Assembly (NCBI GenBank): GCA_964442135.1
Contig: CAYTYN010000016.1
Span: 1-29,060 of the forward strand
Source: Avanaerovorax sp964442135
GTDB lineage: Bacteria; Bacillota; Clostridia; Peptostreptococcales; Anaerovoracaceae
DNA length: 29,060 nt
Direction of reading: 5' to 3'
Positions 8,112 to 15,666 of the stretch are shown in pieces. Within the stretch, counting starts at the first letter, position 1. Each line of letters opens with the position of its first letter. Made by a program: the position numbers and the translations under genes. The notes under the pieces were generated by a model, which ran no database searches, was not told the origin of the DNA, and saw only the letters and a program-made list of their open reading frames with translations.

Positions 8112-8161
8112 ATATTGCCATATTCGTTCCTTTAGCCTTTTTGCGGTACGCCTTTTAGCTC

Positions 8162-9865
8162 TTACCTGAAGTTATAGGCCGTAACTATCGGCTCTCTGCC
8201 CGTAGACTTGTCATTGAAGTATTCGTACAGGCATATCCCTAAGAAGGATCCGCTGACGTTTACCACGTTATCGTATCCATAGCCTTGCAGGCAGCATACG
8301 GCGTAGTAGGATCTCTGCCCCGAGCGGCAGTGAACGTACACGGGCACGTCCTTAGGTATCTCGTCCATGCGCTCTCTGAGCCTGCTGAGAGGCACGTTGT
8401 GGGAACCCTTGATGCGACCTGCCTTGAGCTCTCCCTCTTCTCTGACGTCGAGGATATACGCGCCCTTTTCCACGAGGCCGCGCACGTCTTCTACCCGCAC
8501 CTGACGGAAACTTCCGGCGAGGAGGTTTAGGGCGACGAGGGCGGCTATATTGACCGGATCCTTTGCTGTAGAGAAAGACGGCGCATAGCATAGCTCCAGC
8601 TCCTTGAGATCCTCGAGGCCCGCTCCCATGGTTATCATGGCGGCTATGACGTCTATCCTCTTGTCCACGTTCCCCCTGCCTATGGCCTGGGCGCCCAATA
8701 TCCTTCCGGAGGGAACCTCATATGTCAGCTTAAGAGCCATATACTTTGCTCCGGGCATCAGGGCTACCTTGTCGTTAGGGAATATGAGTACCGAGTCGCA
8801 GTCTATGGCCGCTGCCTTGGCTGCCTTTTCGCTCAGGCCGGTGCAGGCCGCGTTGAGATCGAAAAGCTTTACTGCAGAGGAGCCTATGAAGCCGAAGCTG
8901 GAGCTTTCCTCACCTAATATCATATGATTGGCCGCAGCTCTCGCCTGTCTCTGGGCGGGGCCTGCCAGAGGCAGTCTTCCCCGTCTTTCGGCGAGCTTGT
9001 TATAGGTGTCTATAGCGTCGCCGACGGCGTAAATATCCTCGTCGGAAGTCATATAGTTGCGATCTACCTTTATGCCGCCATTTTCCCACGTCTCTATTCC
9101 GGCTTTTTTTGCTAGCTCCGTCTCCGGAGCTACGCCTACGGCTATGACCGCCGCCTCGGCCGCGATCTCTATCTCCCTGCCATCCTTCTCCGCTATTATC
9201 GCGCCGTCTTTTATGGCCGTTACCGTCGCCGACAGGTAAAGGTCCACTCCGTTGTCGTCAAGCTCCTTGTGGAGTATCTGAGCCATATCGTAGTCCATCG
9301 GCGGCATGACCTGATCCGTACCCTCTACGAGGCATACCTTTTTTCCTGCCTTGACGAGGTTTTCCGCTACCTCGAGACCGATGAAGCCGCCGCCTATGAC
9401 GGCTACTCTTTCCACTCCGTCCGCGTTCATTCTGTCTTTAAGACCTACCACGTCTGCCACGTTGCGAATCGTAAACACGTTCTCCCTTTCTATGCCCGCT
9501 ATGCTCTTAGGCAGAATAGGAGAAGCGCCCGGAGAGAGCACCAGCTTGTCGTACGTCTCCTTGCGGCTTTCTCCCGTTTGCAGGTCCTTTACGGTGACGG
9601 TCTTGTTTTTTCTGTCGATTTCCGTGACCTCGCTGCGGGTGAACACGTCTATATCGTGCTTGGCTTTAAATTCTTCGGGATCCATCATTATCAGATCCTC
9701 CGCATCCTCTATCACACTGCCCAGATAGTAAGGGAGAGAGCAGTTTGAAAAGGACACGTGAGCGCCTCTTTCAAAGATCTTTATCTCAGCCTTTGCGTCA
9801 AGCCTGCGGATCCTCGCCGCCGCGGAGGCTCCGCCTGCGACTCCGCCAACTACTATGACCTTCAT
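8162..9865 (-). CDS. CoA-disulfide reductase / FAD-dependent oxidoreductase with C-terminal rhodanese domain
   Basis: This 567-aa two-domain flavoprotein starts with the FAD-binding GGVAGGASAAARIRR (7-21). The single active cysteine is C42 in FSNCSLPYY, the hallmark of CoA-disulfide reductases and NADH:polysulfide reductases. An NAD(P)H-binding VIGGGFIGLEVAENL lies near 155-170, and DEDIYAVGDA of the FAD site follows. From about 455 a rhodanese domain carries a catalytic loop HCRSGQRS with C513. The family reduces CoA disulfides, CoA persulfides or polysulfide with NAD(P)H; the rhodanese domain would hand over sulfane sulfur. GGAGG precedes the ATG at 9865. The divergent neighbour encodes a cysteine-rich C_GCAxxG_C_C protein, consistent with a shared thiol or sulfur redox role. 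Family secure, physiological substrate open. Confidence 0.95.
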   Translation of the reverse strand: MKVIVVGGVAGGASAAARIRRLDAKAEIKIFERGAHVSFSNCSLPYYLGSVIEDAEDLIMMDPEEFKAKHDIDVFTRSEVTEIDRKNKTVTVKDLQTGESRKETYDKLVLSPGASPILPKSIAGIERENVFTIRNVADVVGLKDRMNADGVERVAVIGGGFIGLEVAENLVKAGKKVCLVEGTDQVMPPMDYDMAQILHKELDDNGVDLYLSATVTAIKDGAIIAEKDGREIEIAAEAAVIAVGVAPETELAKKAGIETWENGGIKVDRNYMTSDEDIYAVGDAIDTYNKLAERRGRLPLAGPAQRQARAAANHMILGEESSSFGFIGSSAVKLFDLNAACTGLSEKAAKAAAIDCDSVLIFPNDKVALMPGAKYMALKLTYEVPSGRILGAQAIGRGNVDKRIDVIAAMITMGAGLEDLKELELCYAPSFSTAKDPVNIAALVALNLLAGSFRQVRVEDVRGLVEKGAYILDVREEGELKAGRIKGSHNVPLSRLRERMDEIPKDVPVYVHCRSGQRSYYAVCCLQGYGYDNVVNVSGSFLGICLYEYFNDKSTGREPIVTAYNFR

Positions 9866-9904
9866 ATATTACCCTCCGTTTTCGTTGCTCAATTTTACTA
9901 TTCT

Positions 9905-9933
9905 ATATTAACGTAGGACGAAGCTTATTTCAA
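9905..9933 (-). promoter_or_regulatory. Promoter of the CoA-disulfide reductase gene
   Basis: On the minus strand TTGAAA (9933-9928) and TAATAT (9910-9905) are spaced 17 bp, about 40 nt before the ATG. It is a good match to a vegetative sigma-A promoter. Confidence 0.55.
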
Positions 9934-9972
9934 TATTATCCTCTTGCTAACTATCTTGCTATTTAACAGTTC

Positions 9973-9994
9973 CCCCTTGTCTTTAGGGGTTTTT
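9973..9994 (+). promoter_or_regulatory. Terminator-like hairpin in the leader of the C_GCAxxG_C_C gene
   Basis: CCCCT (9973-9977) pairs with AGGGG (9985-9989) and is followed by TTTTT. It precedes the gene by about 50 nt, so it could attenuate the transcript if the promoter lies upstream, near the duplicated TCTTGCTA sequences at about 9943-9962. The stem is short. Confidence 0.35.
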
Positions 9995-10044
9995 GCATTT
10001 AGAATCAAATGGAATGAACGCTCTGGAAAGGAGAAGGGTCAGCA

Positions 10045-10590
10045 ATGAAGGACTATACGAAATTATCCCGAGAAGAAAAGGACGCTCTCGTTAAAAAGGC
10101 CATGGACGTGGGTTTTCAAACCGAAACTGACTACGGCAACTGCATACAGAGCTGCCTGTACGGCCTCTATACCGCTTTCCCGGATTTAGGCATTACTAAG
10201 GATATGCTCAGAGCCTCTTTCGGCATAGCGGGGGGCACGGGCTGCTCCTTAACGGGAACCTGCGGTGCTCTCAACGCCGCGGCTTGGGCCATAAGCATGT
10301 GCGAGGGCCGGCCCATAGACGATCTGGGCGGCAATTACAGCCACTGCCACGCTAAGATAAGAACCGTAGTGGATAAATTCAGCGAGGAATACGACGGCGT
10401 TCTATGCGCCGACGTTATGAAACAAAGAATGGGCGCCGTATACGATTGGAAAACTCCGGAGGGTCTAAAGGGTTATAACGACCACGACGGAACCTTTCAC
10501 TGCGCCACTGCCGTCGCCTTTTGCGCCGAAATCGTCTCGAGAATGATAGTAAACGGCGAGCTTAAAAACGATAATCAGACGATCTTATAA
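10045..10590 (+). CDS. C_GCAxxG_C_C family (probable redox) protein
   Basis: This 181-aa protein has the layout of the C_GCAxxG_C_C family: an N-terminal helix pair with NCIQSCLYGLY (C33, C37), the glycine-rich GIAGGTGCSLTGTCGALN (C67, C73), then spaced cysteines C86, C101, C121, C153 and C160. The family occurs in anaerobes and is presumed to be redox- or metal-active, but no reaction is established. AAGGAG precedes the ATG. It is transcribed divergently from the CoA-disulfide reductase across 179 bp and ends at a strong palindromic terminator. No membrane segment or signal peptide is present, so it should be cytoplasmic. Family assignment good, function unknown. Confidence 0.88.
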   Translation: MKDYTKLSREEKDALVKKAMDVGFQTETDYGNCIQSCLYGLYTAFPDLGITKDMLRASFGIAGGTGCSLTGTCGALNAAAWAISMCEGRPIDDLGGNYSHCHAKIRTVVDKFSEEYDGVLCADVMKQRMGAVYDWKTPEGLKGYNDHDGTFHCATAVAFCAEIVSRMIVNGELKNDNQTIL

Positions 10591-10631
10591 TCTATGCAAA
10601 TTTCGCAGTTTTGTTTTTTCATGCTCCCAAC

Positions 10632-10663
10632 GCAAAGGAGAGGCCGGCCGGCCTCTCCTTTGC
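10632..10663. terminator. 32-bp perfect palindrome between convergent genes
   Basis: Sixteen bases (GCAAAGGAGAGGCCGG) are followed directly by their exact reverse complement. It lies between the ends of the C_GCAxxG_C_C gene and the M20 peptidase gene and would fold into a hairpin on either transcript. T-rich sequence occurs on both sides at a distance, so it probably acts as a bidirectional transcript end. Confidence 0.65.
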
Positions 10664-10682
10664 TGTCGTTATCGTTGCGTCC

Positions 10683-11831
10683 TTATTTTTTGCCCATGAG
10701 TCTTTCGCAGGTGGAGAGAAGCAGGTTGAACCTCTCCTCTATGGTGTGGATAAGGAGATATTCTCCGTCGTTGTGATAGAGGTCTCCGCACGGTCCGCAC
10801 GCATCGATGACAGGGGTACCCGCCAACGATACCAAGCTGGCGTCGGAGGCTCCGGCTACGTCGACAAAGTCTATATCGAGACCGAGCTTTTCAGCTTCCT
10901 CGTTCATGACGTCTATCATCTGCTGCGTCTCAGGGAGCATTATCATAGGAGGAAATTCGCTGAGCTTGATAAATTCGTTTTTAACCTCAGGATTGAACGG
11001 GTGCTCCATCAGGTAGCGAACGCCCGCTTCGATCTCGTCTCTGTCCTCGAGGGTGAGGAATCTATCGTCAAAGATTATCTCGCAGTCCTCGGCGATAACG
11101 TTGGCGAGAACGCCTCCGTTGATAACGTCTACGTTTACCGTTATTCCTTTTTCCGGATTGTTGAGCTTGTGAAGAGCCAGTATCCAGTGGGCTGCTTCCT
11201 CTACGGCGTTAGCGCCCTTTTCAGGAGCGATGCCCGCGTGGGACGGACGACCCTTGAATTTTATCTTTATCTCGCCTACGCCCTTGCGGGTTCTGACGAA
11301 TCTGTGGTTAAGACGGCCCGGCTCCATGTCGAAGGCAAACTTAGCTTTCTTCGATATCTCTGTCAGAGAATCGCCGGAAATGAAAGAGCCGCCCTCCTCG
11401 TCTCCGTTGTTTACTATAAGTATCCTTGCGTCGGGATATCTTTCTTTAAGTTCAAGAGTAAGGTAAAATGCCAGCAGATCTCCCGCCTTCATGTCCGCTA
11501 CGCCGGGGCCCTTGGCCATATCGCCGTCTATGGAAAACGGCCGCTTGGCTACGGTACCTGTCTCGAATACCGTGTCGTAATGGCCCACGAACATGATATC
11601 GTACGGTTTTTCTTCTCCTTCGACCTCCTTAGGGTCTACGGTAGAAGCCACCACGTGGGCCAGCTTTTCTTCACCCTGGTATTCCACGTCTACGTAGAGA
11701 CCGGCGGCCCTATATTTTTCTGCCAGATATTCTGCCGTTTTGTTCAAGCTTTCAAAATCGTGAGTAAAGCTTTCGCAATTAACCAGTTCCTCCAGTTCCT
11801 TTAGATATTTGTCCAGATCAAATTTACTCAT
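10683..11831 (-). CDS. M20 family metallopeptidase (glutamate carboxypeptidase-like)
   Basis: This is a zinc-dependent exopeptidase or deacylase of about 382 aa from the favoured start. Counting from that start, metal and catalytic residues are H84 and D86 (GHYDTVF), D113 (GPGVADMKAGD), E145/E146 (NNGDEEGGS), E170 (FDMEPGR) and H353 (GDLYHNDGEY). A lid domain with RPSHAG sits in the middle. This order matches the M20A subfamily of carboxypeptidase G2 and related enzymes that remove C-terminal glutamate or split acyl-amino acids. Start choice: the ATG at 11831 has GGAAGG upstream; a longer frame from 11864 has its Shine-Dalgarno touching the ATG. It lies 97 bp after an AspT/YidE-like transporter gene, probably in one transcript. 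Substrate unknown. Confidence 0.93.
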   Translation of the reverse strand: MSKFDLDKYLKELEELVNCESFTHDFESLNKTAEYLAEKYRAAGLYVDVEYQGEEKLAHVVASTVDPKEVEGEEKPYDIMFVGHYDTVFETGTVAKRPFSIDGDMAKGPGVADMKAGDLLAFYLTLELKERYPDARILIVNNGDEEGGSFISGDSLTEISKKAKFAFDMEPGRLNHRFVRTRKGVGEIKIKFKGRPSHAGIAPEKGANAVEEAAHWILALHKLNNPEKGITVNVDVINGGVLANVIAEDCEIIFDDRFLTLEDRDEIEAGVRYLMEHPFNPEVKNEFIKLSEFPPMIMLPETQQMIDVMNEEAEKLGLDIDFVDVAGASDASLVSLAGTPVIDACGPCGDLYHNDGEYLLIHTIEERFNLLLSTCERLMGKK

Positions 11832-11841
11832 CTTACCTTCC

Positions 11842-11862
11842 GCGCAGGGCAGGAACCTGCGC
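11842..11862 (-). promoter_or_regulatory. Hairpin just upstream of the M20 start
   Basis: GCGCAGG (11842-11848) pairs with CCTGCGC (11856-11862). It borders the ribosome binding site of the M20 gene and may tune its translation or act as an mRNA processing boundary. Confidence 0.35.
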
Positions 11863-11891
11863 ATCTCCTTTCTTTCTCAACTTCATAAAAG

Positions 11892-11930
11892 AGCCTTCGC
11901 TCCGCCCCTCCGGCAGGGCCGAATAAGGCT
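11892..11930 (-). terminator. Hairpin overlapping the stop of the AspT-like transporter gene
   Basis: On the minus strand AGCCTT (11930-11925), overlapping the stop codon, pairs with AAGGCT (11897-11892), with an inner GCCC/GGGC stem, then CTTTTA. It could be a leaky terminator that lowers M20 expression relative to the transporter. Confidence 0.4.
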
Positions 11931-13341
11931 AAAGCAACGGCAATTTCATGAGAACTATCGTGAATACTACCATTCCGAAAAGGGCAAAGGGATAAGTCGC
12001 CCCGTATCCTGACGCAGGATCATCGCTGCCGCAGGCATCCGTGGCGGCGCCCAGTCCCGGAGTGGAGGTCATACCGCCGCAGATAGCTCCTGAGAGCACT
12101 ATCCAGTTGAGCTTGAACACGTAGCGGCCTACGATGAATCCGGCCATAATGGCGACTGTACCTACTGCGAGACTCTCTATGGCAAGTACCACGCCCGAAT
12201 TGATGACGGCGTCGATGGCCCCGTATCCGTAATTGAGTCCTACGATGGCTAAGAAGAAGGTAAGGCCTAATTCTCTGAGCATTACCAACGTCTTAGGGTC
12301 CATTCTGAAGGAGATCGGTCCTATCTTGCCTATATACCCCAGAATGAGAGAACCGATGAGAATCCCTCCCGTAGATTCGAGGCTTACGTACCCCAGCGGC
12401 CCCATGTATATCTTTATGGAACCGATCAGGTAGCCTACAAAACATACCAGCACGAAGGTGGCTATGCTGAACTCGGTGGTCGGCACCTCCTTCATGCCCA
12501 CTATGCTCCTGGCCTCTTCTATCTCTACCTTGTAGCGGCGCTTTTCCTCATCAAGATCAAATTTGAATATGATGTTGAGGAAATTTACCGCCAGTATAAC
12601 TATAATGACTCCGAACGGATAGGCTACCGCAGAGCCTATACCCACCTGGCTTACGGCCGAATTGATAAAATCGTTCTGCTGTTCGGCGGTAAGGGAGTCT
12701 AACTCGTCTACGGTCAAACCTGCGTACTTGCTGTCGGTCTTTAATACGGAAACGACCACTTCCTTTTCGGCATCGGTGAGCTCCGAATAGTTCTGAGCCA
12801 TATCCTCCGCTCTATCCTCAGCCGCTTCGAGGCTGGCCGCAAGACCCGGTGAGCTGGTCATGGCTCCGGTGTACACACCCGTAACGGCAAAAGGATTCGT
12901 ATCGCTTATGAACGCTGTGCTTGCATAAGTAGCTCCCGCGCCTACGAAGGTGATAAGGAATCCAAGGATTATGAATTTGGATCCGTATTTTTTGATTATA
13001 GCCTTGAGATCCTTAGCGGCCAAAAGACCTACCGTAGCCACGAAGATTATCAGGGAGGCGGAGAAGAACAGGGTGTTGATAACGTTGCCGCCGTTGGCCT
13101 CCATTATGTTAGTGGCGGCGCTCATGCCCGCTGCGTTCTCGTCTCCTGTTTCATAGATAGTCTGCGCCAGGGTATACGCCCCCCAGCCCACCAGAAGTCC
13201 TACGAATAGCGCTCCTGACGATCCAAAATTGAATTTCCCGAATTGTATCTTACCGAAAAGCAGTCCCAAGCCTGCCGTTAAAAACATCAGTATAAAGGGA
13301 TTTAAGATAAAATTCATGAAATCGAAGTTGATAATAGACAT
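11929..13341 (-). CDS. AspT/YidE/YbjL-type membrane antiporter
   Basis: This 470-aa polytopic protein has the internal duplication of the aspartate-alanine exchanger family. Repeat 1 carries GAMTSSPGLAASLEAA (159-174) and YPFG (241-244); repeat 2 carries GGMTSTPGLGAATDA (422-436) and YPFA (450-453). The N-terminal LTAGLGLLFGKIQFG is also typical. The family exchanges amino acids or organic anions; the substrate cannot be read here. The central TrkA-C (RCK) domains of many relatives are missing and are replaced by a short charged linker around 256-288. About 53 extra residues, helical and acidic, sit between the two motifs of repeat 1 (175-232) and have no counterpart in repeat 2. GGGGAG precedes the ATG. 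It lies 26 bp after the DUF975 gene and upstream of the M20 gene. Confidence 0.85.
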   Translation of the reverse strand: MSIINFDFMNFILNPFILMFLTAGLGLLFGKIQFGKFNFGSSGALFVGLLVGWGAYTLAQTIYETGDENAAGMSAATNIMEANGGNVINTLFFSASLIIFVATVGLLAAKDLKAIIKKYGSKFIILGFLITFVGAGATYASTAFISDTNPFAVTGVYTGAMTSSPGLAASLEAAEDRAEDMAQNYSELTDAEKEVVVSVLKTDSKYAGLTVDELDSLTAEQQNDFINSAVSQVGIGSAVAYPFGVIIVILAVNFLNIIFKFDLDEEKRRYKVEIEEARSIVGMKEVPTTEFSIATFVLVCFVGYLIGSIKIYMGPLGYVSLESTGGILIGSLILGYIGKIGPISFRMDPKTLVMLRELGLTFFLAIVGLNYGYGAIDAVINSGVVLAIESLAVGTVAIMAGFIVGRYVFKLNWIVLSGAICGGMTSTPGLGAATDACGSDDPASGYGATYPFALFGMVVFTIVLMKLPLL

Positions 13342-13367
13342 AATAATCTCCCCTGCAATTTTGTTTT

Positions 13368-14093
13368 TTATCTGCTGCGAGCAGCTTGCCTGGCAATCTG
13401 CCTTAACTGCTCATCGTGAAGCGCCACCCTCTCCCGATAAAATTCCGCTATGCACACCTTTATCCTCGGGATAACGTAGAACAGCGGCAGTCCGAGAGCG
13501 AAAAGGCTTATGATTATCTCGTCCATAAAGCTCAGAATTAAGAGAACGAGCTTTATCCTGTAGCCTTTCATGAGCACCTTGCTCATCTCGACCGCATCGG
13601 GCGGTCTGAGATGAGGGAATTGCGCGATGACGTAGGGCGCAAGAGCATAGTTGATTATAGCGACTATGCCGGGCACCAGCAGTATAATCATCCACAGAAT
13701 GGATTTCATCGCCATATAGAGCCTGAGCATTACGGCGTTTGACCAGTACTTTTTGAAAGCAAAGAGAACTCCGTCTCCGACCCGCTGCTCCTTAAGCTTT
13801 AAAAGCAGCAGCCTGTCGTAGCCCAGTTCCACGAAGCTTCCGACAAGAATAGACAAGAGCAGGTAAACGGCGACGACGATATAAGTCCACCATAAGAAAG
13901 TTCCGAGGTTTCCCGATACGGAGCCGCTCCGTAAGATGCTTGACAACGCAACTATCGTCGCCTCGGTACAAGTGAAGGCGAAAAGGCTGACGCCGCCTAA
14001 GCATATGGTCACGATGGACAGGTTCAGAGTTTCCAGCCTGCTCATCTTCAGGACTCTTAGGGCATTTTTTTTAATTTCTTTATTGGTCGGCAA
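13368..14093 (-). CDS. DUF975 family membrane protein
   Basis: This hydrophobic protein has about five or six membrane segments and the DUF975 signature region: ILLVPGIVAIINYALAPYVI, then PPDAVEMSKVLMKGYRIKL, then a final membrane segment and a charged tail with AEFYRE. The favoured start is TTG at 14093, with GAGGAGG 10 nt upstream, giving 241 aa beginning (M)PTNKEIKKNAL, the usual DUF975 N-terminus. The open frame extends to an ATG at 14171, but that extension crosses a hairpin and has no ribosome binding site. The family is common in Clostridia and its function is unknown. The gene precedes the AspT-like transporter by 26 bp and may be cotranscribed. Confidence 0.85.
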   Translation of the reverse strand: MPTNKEIKKNALRVLKMSRLETLNLSIVTICLGGVSLFAFTCTEATIVALSSILRSGSVSGNLGTFLWWTYIVVAVYLLLSILVGSFVELGYDRLLLLKLKEQRVGDGVLFAFKKYWSNAVMLRLYMAMKSILWMIILLVPGIVAIINYALAPYVIAQFPHLRPPDAVEMSKVLMKGYRIKLVLLILSFMDEIIISLFALGLPLFYVIPRIKVCIAEFYRERVALHDEQLRQIARQAARSR

Positions 14094-14416
14094 GATTGCT
14101 TTTCCTCCTCTTACACATAACGGTGAGGCTGAATGCTCATCCTCACCGTCATATATATGTATGCATAACATTGTGCCGGTGTAACGAATATTTCAGCCGC
14201 AGCCTGTCCGGTAATTCCGGTCAGGCCGGTCAAGGGAGCCGTAATAGGAACAGCCGTAGACGACATAACGGTTCCTGAAGGATATCCTTCATTCCTGCTG
14301 CCATTTGGTCGAGGATACCGTTTAGGAAAACATTTTAGAAACTTCCTGTTCTCTTCAGAGGGGATAAAATGACGGTATAAATCCGAAGAAAACAGGAACT
14401 TCCTAACTGAGTCAGT
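14094..14416. other. Intergenic stretch with several inverted repeats
   Basis: It holds the hairpin ACGGTGAGG/CCTCACCGT (14120-14128 and 14141-14149) in the leader of the DUF975 gene. It also holds a 14-bp palindrome GAAGGATATCCTTC near 14277-14290, and the imperfect inverted repeat 14339-14402 that follows the upstream gene. No coding frame in it looks real. Confidence 0.5.
14339..14402 (-). terminator. Imperfect inverted repeat after the 286-aa membrane protein gene
   Basis: On the minus strand GGAAGTTCCTGTTTTCTTC, about 15 nt after the stop codon, pairs with GAAGAGAACAGGAAGTTTC across a loop of about 22 nt, followed by TAAAATGTTTT. It probably ends the transcript of the gene at 14417-15277. 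Confidence 0.5.
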
Positions 14417-15277
14417 CTACAAATCCCTGATATCGTCCCCTATGAACCCTATTTTTACGGACTTCTTCTCCTGCTTGCTAAGAAGAGCTTTTACGTTTTC
14501 GCTTATGCGCATATCGTCTTTGTCTTTCTTGGTATTTATTTTTCTCATGCGAGACCGCTTGTTAGCCCTTTCCAAAAGGACATCCCTAAGGAGCTCTGCG
14601 TCCTCTCTCTGATCCTCGGAAAAGGCGTATACGAACTTTTCTCCGTTCTCGCCGGTTATAGTCAGCTCGCAGAACTCGCCCTCGGTCTTTTCCTCCTCCT
14701 TGCGAGGGTTGATGACGCATCGGCGGACTACCTTGCCCAGCCGACAGTCGGTTATGGCGGCATATCTCCATATGTGGCTGCTGTCCGCGTACTCCGAGTC
14801 TACTAAGGAATGAACCTGAGCATAGGAGAACATTATGGTGTCGTCCAGCAGGAAGAGGGTCATCTGATAGTTAGAGGATCTCGCAGTATCGTCCTCTTTG
14901 TCCCAGCGGAAAAGGGGCTCCGTCTTTATGGCGGCTGCGGTGTATCCGGTGAGGACTAAGGATTCGAGCCTTTCCATATCCTCTTCCTCGAGGTTTAGCG
15001 CCTCGAGAGCGTTCTTGATGAGCTGTGTCCTCTCCATAAGAGCCTCTGCGGTTTGGTCTATGTCCTTACCCCTGATTTTTATGAATCTCGGCTTCACGTA
15101 GGTCCACACGGCCATCAGCGCGAAGCCGGCGGCCATAATCATATATATCCAACCGGTGCTCTCTCTGCCGTAACCCACGCTTCCCATGGCGAAAGCCAGT
15201 ATCGTCAGGAGCAATACCGACGAATTGGGTCGCTTGCAGAAGTACAAAAGGTTTCTTTCGTCGTACGTTCGATCCAT
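14417..15277 (-). CDS. Membrane-anchored protein of unknown function, 286 aa
   Basis: I do not recognise a named family. The protein has two N-terminal membrane segments (about 20-37 and 43-60) forming a hairpin, then a soluble cytoplasmic part of about 220 residues. A helical stretch (75-110) is followed by a beta-rich segment (115-220: FRWDKEDDTARSSNYQMTLF, TLFLLDDTIMFSYAQVHSL, FCELTITGENGEKFVYAF) that could be a PH-like fold. The C-terminus is very basic and charged (RANKRSRMRKINTKKDKDD). AGGGAG precedes the ATG at 15277. It stands alone: the neighbouring genes are separated by more than 300 bp on both sides. Coding is supported by the ribosome binding site, length and codon pattern. Confidence 0.75.
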   Translation of the reverse strand: MDRTYDERNLLYFCKRPNSSVLLLTILAFAMGSVGYGRESTGWIYMIMAAGFALMAVWTYVKPRFIKIRGKDIDQTAEALMERTQLIKNALEALNLEEEDMERLESLVLTGYTAAAIKTEPLFRWDKEDDTARSSNYQMTLFLLDDTIMFSYAQVHSLVDSEYADSSHIWRYAAITDCRLGKVVRRCVINPRKEEEKTEGEFCELTITGENGEKFVYAFSEDQREDAELLRDVLLERANKRSRMRKINTKKDKDDMRISENVKALLSKQEKKSVKIGFIGDDIRDL

Positions 15278-15666
15278 CTATTTCTCCCTATTGGTAAAAG
15301 TATTTTCAAACCGCCTGCTAAAAGCTATGGCGAAGGCTTTTTCTCAGCGAATCGGAAAACTTTCTTTAATATTCTAACGTTTCATCATGAAAAATCAATA
15401 ATTAAATCGAATAGTTTCATTATTTTCTTGCTAAAGTGCCTGAAAAGCAAAACATTCCCGCACGGCACTCGCGGCTTTCGCCGTTCACCTTATGCCGTGC
15501 CGGAACGTTTCCATGTATGACCGAATCAGAGCATGAGCGAACATGGAAAAAATGAAAGCTTGCAGATGACTGCAGAGGGAACCCGAAAAGCTCCTTAAAA
15601 TATTCTCCGGGCACCCTCGCTGCGTAAACTCAAGCTAAACTCTCCGTCCGAATCAATCTCTCGTTT
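15278..15666. other. Intergenic stretch with strong secondary structure
   Basis: Between the YfcC-family gene and the 286-aa membrane protein gene there is no credible coding frame; a 64-codon minus-strand frame at 15420-15614 has no ribosome binding site. On the minus strand two adjacent hairpins occur at 15508-15549 and 15457-15503. The segment from 15350 to 15430 is AT-rich and may hold the promoter of the downstream gene. Confidence 0.5.
15457..15549 (-). ncRNA. Candidate structured RNA element (two hairpins, GNRA loop)
   Basis: On the minus strand TTTCCATGT (15549-15541) pairs with ACATGGAAA (15516-15508). Four nucleotides later CCGGCACGGCA (15503-15493) pairs with TGCCGTGCGGG (15467-15457) with one mismatch. 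Inside the second is CGGC-GAAA-GCCG, a stem closed by a GNRA tetraloop. A T-rich tail (GTTTTGCTTTT) follows. It could be the 3' end of the YfcC-family transcript, a small RNA or a leader of the next gene. No known RNA family is recognised. Confidence 0.35.

Noticed and set aside
10611..11804. Plus-strand open frame of 397 codons
   Set aside because: It lies antisense to the M20 peptidase gene, has no family resemblance, and the minus-strand gene has all metal ligands in place.
15420..15614. Minus-strand open frame of 64 codons
   Set aside because: It runs through the hairpins of a non-coding region, with no ribosome binding site and no homology signal.
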